Shown here: piece after piece, positions 59,964 through 64,000 of the stretch | Numbering within the stretch: position 1 is the first letter of the stretch | Layout of the letters: the number at the start of each line of letters is the position of its first letter | NCBI RefSeq assembly: GCF_002250055.1 | Contig: NZ_CP018866.1 | Location: 1,046,501 to 1,110,500, forward strand | Source of the DNA: Sutcliffiella cohnii | GTDB taxonomy: Bacteria > Bacillota > Bacilli > Bacillales > Bacillaceae_I | Reading direction: 5' to 3' | Length of the DNA: 64,000 bases | Made by a program: the position numbers and the translations under genes | The notes under the pieces: generated by a model | The model's input: the letters and a program-made list of their open reading frames with translations, nothing else | What the model was told of the DNA's origin: nothing | The model's database searches: none

Positions 59964-59990
59964 TTGACAATTTTATTTATATACTATAAA
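59964..59990 (+). promoter_or_regulatory. promoter of the ABC-F leader
   Basis: TTGACA (59964-59969) and TATAAA (59985-59990) are 15 bases apart, slightly short but otherwise strong, upstream of the regulated leader. Confidence 0.55.
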
Positions 59991-60029
59991 TTGGTAGTAA
60001 CGAAATGAACGAAAGGGTGACCCAACTAA

Positions 60030-60041
60030 ATGAAGTTCTAA
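60030..60041 (+). CDS. three-codon leader peptide (Met-Lys-Phe) of the ABC-F gene
   Basis: ATG AAG TTC TAA lies nine bases after a GGGTGA site (60015-60020). Short leader peptides of this kind control antibiotic-induced read-through before ABC-F and erm genes: a stalled ribosome changes the mRNA fold. A longer frame (44 codons) from ATG 60005 also runs through this region but has no ribosome site. Confidence 0.5.
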   Translation: MKF

Positions 60042-60125
60042 TCCTATTTTATGAAAGTAACCAATTGAAGGAATTAATTGCAAAGGAACATTTTGTTTTC
60101 TTTGTCATGCCTTCAAACGGGATTT

Positions 60126-60136
60126 TCAGGATAGGA
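60126..60136 (+). promoter_or_regulatory. antiterminator strand in the ABC-F leader
   Basis: TCAGGATAGGA can pair over eleven bases (one G-U) with TCCTATTCTGA at 60204-60214, which is most of the left arm of the terminator. The two structures are mutually exclusive. Confidence 0.6.
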
Positions 60137-60198
60137 TAGGATTTCGATAGTTGACGAGTGTAAGGGGAGTAGTCTCTTTATGCTACCCATCTATACGT

Positions 60199-60236
60199 AT
60201 GCCTCCTATTCTGAATATGAATAGGGGGCATTTTTT
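60199..60236 (+). terminator. attenuator terminator before the ABC-F gene
   Basis: ATGCCTCCTATTC (60199-60211) pairs with GAATAGGGGGCAT (60219-60231, one G-U) across a seven-base loop and is followed by six T. It lies 37 bases before the start codon, so it should stop transcription unless the leader is remodelled. Confidence 0.85.
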
Positions 60237-60272
60237 GTCCCCACAATTCGAATGGAAAATGGGGATGATTGT

Positions 60273-61844
60273 ATGTTTTTATTGGAAGCATTAAACATTA
60301 AACACTATGTAAAAAATCGATTGTTATTAGATATTGAGCATTTGCAAATTTATAAAAATGATCGAATTGGTTTAGTTGGTCGTAACGGTTGTGGAAAAAC
60401 AACATTGTTAGACATACTAGCTGGAGCGACTAAACCTGATGATGGGTACATTATTCCACACACTTCCGTTGAGTTGTTGCCACAGCTGAAAAGAGCGGAC
60501 ACGACAAAGAGCGGTGGTGAAGTTACGCAAGAATATATTAATCAAGCACTAATTAAATCACCAGAACTATTATTTGCGGACGAACCGACAACTAATTTGG
60601 ATACGGAACATATAGAATGGTTAGAAAAGAAATTAATGCAATGGAAGGGTGCTTTCATTACCGTATCTCATGACCGTGCTTTTCTAGATGCGCTATGTAC
60701 GACAATTTGGGAAATCGAAGCAGGAAGTGTAAAAGTATATAAGGGTAACTACAGCGATTATGAGCAACAGAAAGAATTAGAAAAGCGTCAAAGAATACAA
60801 GCGTTCGAGCAATATGAGTCAAAGAAAAAGCAGTTAGAAGATGCGTTGAAATTAAAAGAGAAAAAGGCGGAGAAAGCTACAAAAACTCCGAAGAAAGTAA
60901 GTAAATCAGAAGCAAGTATTACTGGTGCAAAGCCGTACTTTGCCAAAAAGCAAAAGAAGTTACAAAAAACAGCAAAAGCATTGGAAACGAGATTAGAAAA
61001 ATTAGAAAAAGTGGAAAAGGTAAAAGAATTGCCACCGTTGAAAATGAATATACCAAACGAGGATACAATGAAAGGTCGCATTATATTACGGCTCGAAGAG
61101 GTAGAAGGTAGGATTGGTAATCGCCTTCTCTGGCATAAAACTAGCTTCCACATTCGTGGTGGGGAAAAGCTTGCAATTATTGGCCCAAATGGAAGCGGGA
61201 AAACGACACTTGTGAAAAAAATATTGGTTGAAGAAGAAGGAATTACGAAATCTCCGGCAATGAAAATAGGGTATTTTAGTCAAAACTTAAATATCGTCGA
61301 TACCGAAAAGACGATATTACAAAATGTCCTATCTACTTCGAAACAGGACGAAACATTTATACGTACCGTACTGGCAAGACTGCACTTTTATCGAGATGAC
61401 GTATATAAAAAAGTTGATGTGTTAAGTGGTGGGGAACGAGTAAAAGTGGCGCTTGCAAAATTATTTGTAAGTGATATTAATACGTTACTATTAGACGAAC
61501 CAACCAATTTCCTTGATATAGAGGCCACAAGCGCACTGGAATCTTTGTTAAACGAATATGAAGGTACCGTCATTTTTGTTTCTCATGATCGTCGATTTAT
61601 TGAAAACATTGCTACACGTATAGTTTCCATTCAAAACAAAGAACTAGAAGTATTTGATGGAACGTATCAACAATATATCAAGAGAAGGTATACGAACAAC
61701 GAAAGTGTTAGTAGAAATGAAGAAGATCGGTTAATACTAGAAATGAAAATATCTGAAGTGTTGAGCAAGTTAAGTATGGAGCCAAATGAGGAACTAGAAA
61801 AACAATTTCAGTCACTTATGGAAAAAAGGCGGAAATGGAAATAA
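60273..61844 (+). CDS. ABC-F ribosomal protection protein (Vga/VmlR type)
   Basis: The product of about 523 residues has two ABC domains and no membrane helix. The first has VGRNGCGKTTLLDILAG, a degenerate signature KSGGEVTQEY and LLFADEPTTNLD. A linker rich in Lys follows (LKEKKAEKATKTPKK), and the second domain has IGPNGSGKTT, LSGGERVKVALA and LLLDEPTNFLD. The short first domain and linker resemble VmlR/Vga proteins, which displace lincosamides, streptogramins A or pleuromutilins from the ribosome. ATG 60273 follows GGGGATG. The leader has a peptide and attenuator. Confidence 0.88.
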   Translation: MFLLEALNIKHYVKNRLLLDIEHLQIYKNDRIGLVGRNGCGKTTLLDILAGATKPDDGYIIPHTSVELLPQLKRADTTKSGGEVTQEYINQALIKSPELLFADEPTTNLDTEHIEWLEKKLMQWKGAFITVSHDRAFLDALCTTIWEIEAGSVKVYKGNYSDYEQQKELEKRQRIQAFEQYESKKKQLEDALKLKEKKAEKATKTPKKVSKSEASITGAKPYFAKKQKKLQKTAKALETRLEKLEKVEKVKELPPLKMNIPNEDTMKGRIILRLEEVEGRIGNRLLWHKTSFHIRGGEKLAIIGPNGSGKTTLVKKILVEEEGITKSPAMKIGYFSQNLNIVDTEKTILQNVLSTSKQDETFIRTVLARLHFYRDDVYKKVDVLSGGERVKVALAKLFVSDINTLLLDEPTNFLDIEATSALESLLNEYEGTVIFVSHDRRFIENIATRIVSIQNKELEVFDGTYQQYIKRRYTNNESVSRNEEDRLILEMKISEVLSKLSMEPNEELEKQFQSLMEKRRKWK

Positions 61845-61849
61845 TTAAA

Positions 61850-61877
61850 CTTGGGTCAGAGCTTGCTTTGGCCCAAG
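61850..61877 (+). terminator. weak terminator-like hairpin after the ABC-F gene
   Basis: CTTGGGTCAGAGC pairs partly with GCTTTGGCCCAAG (61865-61877), but no T run follows. The remaining bases to 62082 show only a possible TATAAT and the ribosome site of the helicase. Confidence 0.4.
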
Positions 61878-62082
61878 GATACAACAGGTAAGGTTCAGAT
61901 TTCAGAAGAAGAGGTGCCTATTGTTTTATAAAACGATAACTTCCAGTATTCACTATTCCGTAAACTCCTATCTGTTCATTTTTTCGGTTATAATAGGTAT
62001 AGTCAGATTTTGAGTGCGATTTTTCTGTAATGAAAAATTTATAAATAGAAGTCAGATAAATACACATAAATGAGGTTAGTAA

Positions 62083-63528
62083 ATGAAAGATAGAGGCTTT
62101 GTCCCGTTCGGTTTAAGTGAAGAAATTAATAGAGCACTAACGGTGTTAAAGTATGAGACACCAACAGAAGTTCAGACGAAGGTAATTCCTAGCGTATTAG
62201 AAGGTAATGACCTTGTCGTGAAGTCACAAACAGGTAGTGGTAAGACAGCTGCTTTTGCGATTCCGATTTGCGACCAAATTGCCTGGGAAGAAAAAAAGCC
62301 ACAAGCATTAATATTAACACCAACACGTGAATTAGCTGTTCAAGTTCGGGAAGATGTAACGAATATCGGTAGATTTAAACGAATAAAAGCGCTGGCTGTA
62401 TACGGAAAAGAACCGTTTGCGAAACAGAAAGAAGAGCTTAAACAAAAAACACACGTTGTAGTCGGAACGCCTGGACGTGTAATGGATCATATCGAAAGAG
62501 GAACGCTGCAGTTAGACGAAATAAAGTACCTCGTTATCGATGAAGCGGATGAAATGTTAAATATGGGGTTTATTGAAGAAGTAGAAGCAATTATTGAAAA
62601 GATTCCAACTACTAGAATTACAATGGTATTTTCGGCAACGTTACCAAAAAGTGTGGAAACTCTTTGCCACCAATATATGAACAATCCGATAAACATAGAA
62701 ATTGCTTCTAGTGAAGTGACTACTACTACTATTGAGCACAAGCTAATCAATGTAAAAGAAGCAAACAAGCTAGCCCTTTTAATGGATGTAACGGTTGTAG
62801 AGAACCCAGATAGCTGTATCATTTTTTGTAATACGAAGGAAGCAGTAGATACTGTTTTTACGGAGCTTCAAAAAAATAATTATCCATGTGAAAAGCTTCA
62901 TGGTGGACTAGAACAAGAAGATCGCTTCGCCGTTATGAATGGATTTAAAACAGGAGAGTTTCGATACTTAGTAGCAACCGATGTAGCAGCTCGTGGAATT
63001 GATATTGATAATGTCACTCTTGTCATTAACTTTGACGTCCCAATGGAAAAAGAAAGCTATGTTCATCGCACTGGGCGGACGGGTCGCGCAGGAAATAAAG
63101 GAAAAGCGATTACGTTATTTTTACCTTATGAAGAAAAATACGTAAAAGCAATTGAAAAGTATATCGGTTTTGAAATAGAAACGATAGATGCACCAGATAC
63201 AAGGCACGTTCAACAAGGACAAGCTGCTTTTGAAGAAAAGAAAAGTGGTCGCCGGGTAGTAAAAAACAATAAAACGGCCCGTATTAATAAAGATATAACG
63301 AAGCTACATTTTTCTGGTGGAAAAAAGAAAAAGCTACGAGCGGTCGATTTTGTTGGTACGATTGCAAAAATTCCAGGAGTCACAGCTGAAGACATAGGCA
63401 TCATTACGATTCAAGACAATTTAACCTATGTAGACATTTTAAACGGTAAAGGCTCCCTCGTTATGCAAGCGATGCAGGATTTAAAAGTGAAAGGCAAAAA
63501 GCTGAAAGTTAGCAAGGCACTTAAGTAA
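62083..63528 (+). CDS. dbpA: ATP-dependent RNA helicase DbpA (YxiN)
   Basis: The product of 481 residues has all DEAD-box motifs: Q motif region [66 protein letters not shown] and [12 protein letters not shown]-terminal DbpA RNA-binding domain follows ([20 protein letters not shown]). The C-terminal module binds hairpin 92 of 23S rRNA and directs the enzyme to 50S assembly. B. subtilis YxiN is of similar length. GAGGTTAG precedes the ATG. Confidence 0.92.
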   Translation: MKDRGFVPFGLSEEINRALTVLKYETPTEVQTKVIPSVLEGNDLVVKSQTGSGKTAAFAIPICDQIAWEEKKPQALILTPTRELAVQVREDVTNIGRFKRIKALAVYGKEPFAKQKEELKQKTHVVVGTPGRVMDHIERGTLQLDEIKYLVIDEADEMLNMGFIEEVEAIIEKIPTTRITMVFSATLPKSVETLCHQYMNNPINIEIASSEVTTTTIEHKLINVKEANKLALLMDVTVVENPDSCIIFCNTKEAVDTVFTELQKNNYPCEKLHGGLEQEDRFAVMNGFKTGEFRYLVATDVAARGIDIDNVTLVINFDVPMEKESYVHRTGRTGRAGNKGKAITLFLPYEEKYVKAIEKYIGFEIETIDAPDTRHVQQGQAAFEEKKSGRRVVKNNKTARINKDITKLHFSGGKKKKLRAVDFVGTIAKIPGVTAEDIGIITIQDNLTYVDILNGKGSLVMQAMQDLKVKGKKLKVSKALK

Positions 63529-63536
63529 CAAAGAAA

Positions 63537-63562
63537 GGGGGTCAGAGCTAGCTCTGACTCCC
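63537..63562. terminator. terminator between convergent genes (GGTCAG type)
   Basis: GGGGGTCAGAGC and GCTCTGACTCCC form a hairpin with a small symmetrical centre. On the minus strand it is followed by CCTTTCTTTG, a weak U tract. Confidence 0.65.
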
Positions 63563-64000
63563 ATTAACTTGACCTCCATTAAGTGAAGCCCTTTTAAATA
63601 GTCTTTCATAAACCATTTGAAACCCATACAATACGAACATTTTAATCATGAATACTATTGATAATTGAAATTTGTTTAATCTTACTAGCGAAACATATCC
63701 GATTTTTTTAAACCAGTCCAACATGAAAAACGTAAAAACGGAATCGATAATTAAATTGACGATTAAATATGTATTAAATTTTCCATACGTGTATTTTAAA
63801 ATCCATATAGCACCGACGAAGAAAGGTCCAAAAATTAATGGCCATTCCGCTAATTGATTAGGCTTTACGTTGTAATGGAACCACCACCATCTTCTTTTCT
63901 CTGCGAGTCTTCCTTCTGTAATTAAATAAAGGCTCATAAATATCGTTCCTGGAAGAAATCGTTTGAAAGTTTTCATGCCTAAAAGTGGTATGCTTAACCA
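63548..64000 (-). CDS. CBO0543-family membrane protein (truncated by window end)
   Basis: The frame is open to the window edge; an internal ATG at 63974-63976 has no ribosome site, and the eight codons before it (W-L-S-I-P-L-L-G) look hydrophobic and coding. The visible 150 residues have four or so membrane helices. EGRLAEKRRWWWFHYNVKPN, then AEWPLIFGPFFVGAIWILKY, is typical of the CBO0543 family of Bacillales, whose role is unknown. The N-terminus lies outside. Confidence 0.75.
   Translation of the reverse strand, partial: WLSIPLLGMKTFKRFLPGTIFMSLYLITEGRLAEKRRWWWFHYNVKPNQLAEWPLIFGPFFVGAIWILKYTYGKFNTYLIVNLIIDSVFTFFMLDWFKKIGYVSLVRLNKFQLSIVFMIKMFVLYGFQMVYERLFKRASLNGGQVNGSQS

Noticed and set aside
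60005..60139. A 44-codon frame in the ABC-F leader
   Set aside because: It lacks a ribosome site, while the three-codon frame inside the same stretch has one; it is kept only as an alternative.
1..64000. tRNA, rRNA, insertion sequences, prophage or integrase attachment sites
   Set aside because: None of the characteristic sequences, transposase motifs or flanking duplications were found by reading; very degenerate remnants could escape this.

Overview
The window reads as an AT-rich chromosomal segment of an aerobic/facultative, spore-forming Bacillaceae bacterium. The evidence is strong AGGAGG-type ribosome sites, frequent TTG/GTG starts, homologues of many Bacillus subtilis genes (treP/treR, nasDEF, sirB/sirC, potABCD, bmrA, ykqA, yugJ, yxiO, dbpA), sporulation-type sensor kinases and SigK-like promoters. 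No rRNA, tRNA, CRISPR array, transposase or prophage was seen. Three genes carry apparent frameshifts (870-1402, 1613-2384, 40854-41133), which may be real decay or sequence errors.

Layout. 1-16.9 kb: ordinary accessory metabolism: a luciferase-like oxidoreductase (partial), a broken HTH-PAS regulator, a broken TauE/SafE exporter behind two CsoR/CstR-type operators, an AspT/YidE-type transporter, a trehalose PTS gene and its repressor, a flavin reductase, an FMN reductase behind a YodB-type box, a UMF1 transporter, a PD-(D/E)XK nuclease gene overlapping a small membrane protein, a DJ-1/PfpI protein, and an IDEAL/HesB-like pair. 17.0-17.5 kb: a non-coding array of phased TGCAAC motifs. 17.6-23 kb: small regulators, an LLM oxidoreductase, a hydrolase and a sensor kinase. 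23-29.1 kb: divergent siroheme and assimilatory nitrite reductase operons with ResD- and FNR-like sites between them. 29.2-33 kb: potABCD polyamine importer. 33-49.7 kb: a BmrA-like exporter, a queuosine-precursor transporter, acetyltransferases, a TipA-like MerR regulator, a yybP-ykoY Mn2+ riboswitch upstream of a kinase-like gene, a glycosyltransferase, a second sensor kinase, a Rex-controlled alcohol dehydrogenase, a YugJ-like dehydrogenase, a VWA lipoprotein and a second copy of the phased repeat.

50.3-59.9 kb is the most distinctive region. It is a late-sporulation-type cluster ending in a 1222-residue multicopper oxidase that I recognise as MnxG, the Mn(II) oxidase of marine Bacillus spores. 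It is preceded by two small genes matching MnxE/MnxF, MnxD-like proteins and two paralogous membrane proteins, and followed by an Sco-like copper chaperone (MnxC-like) and a sulfite-oxidase-family molybdoenzyme. Two SigK-like promoters sit in the cluster. 60-64 kb: an ABC-F ribosome-protection gene behind a three-codon leader peptide and a terminator/antiterminator, then the RNA helicase DbpA, and a membrane protein cut by the window end.

The two observations most likely to be new are the repeat with a strict 21-22-21-40 bp metric shared by two distant intergenic loci, and the composition of the mnx-like cluster: several proteins apparently built on one small barrel-like module, a divergent paralogue, and a molybdoenzyme.
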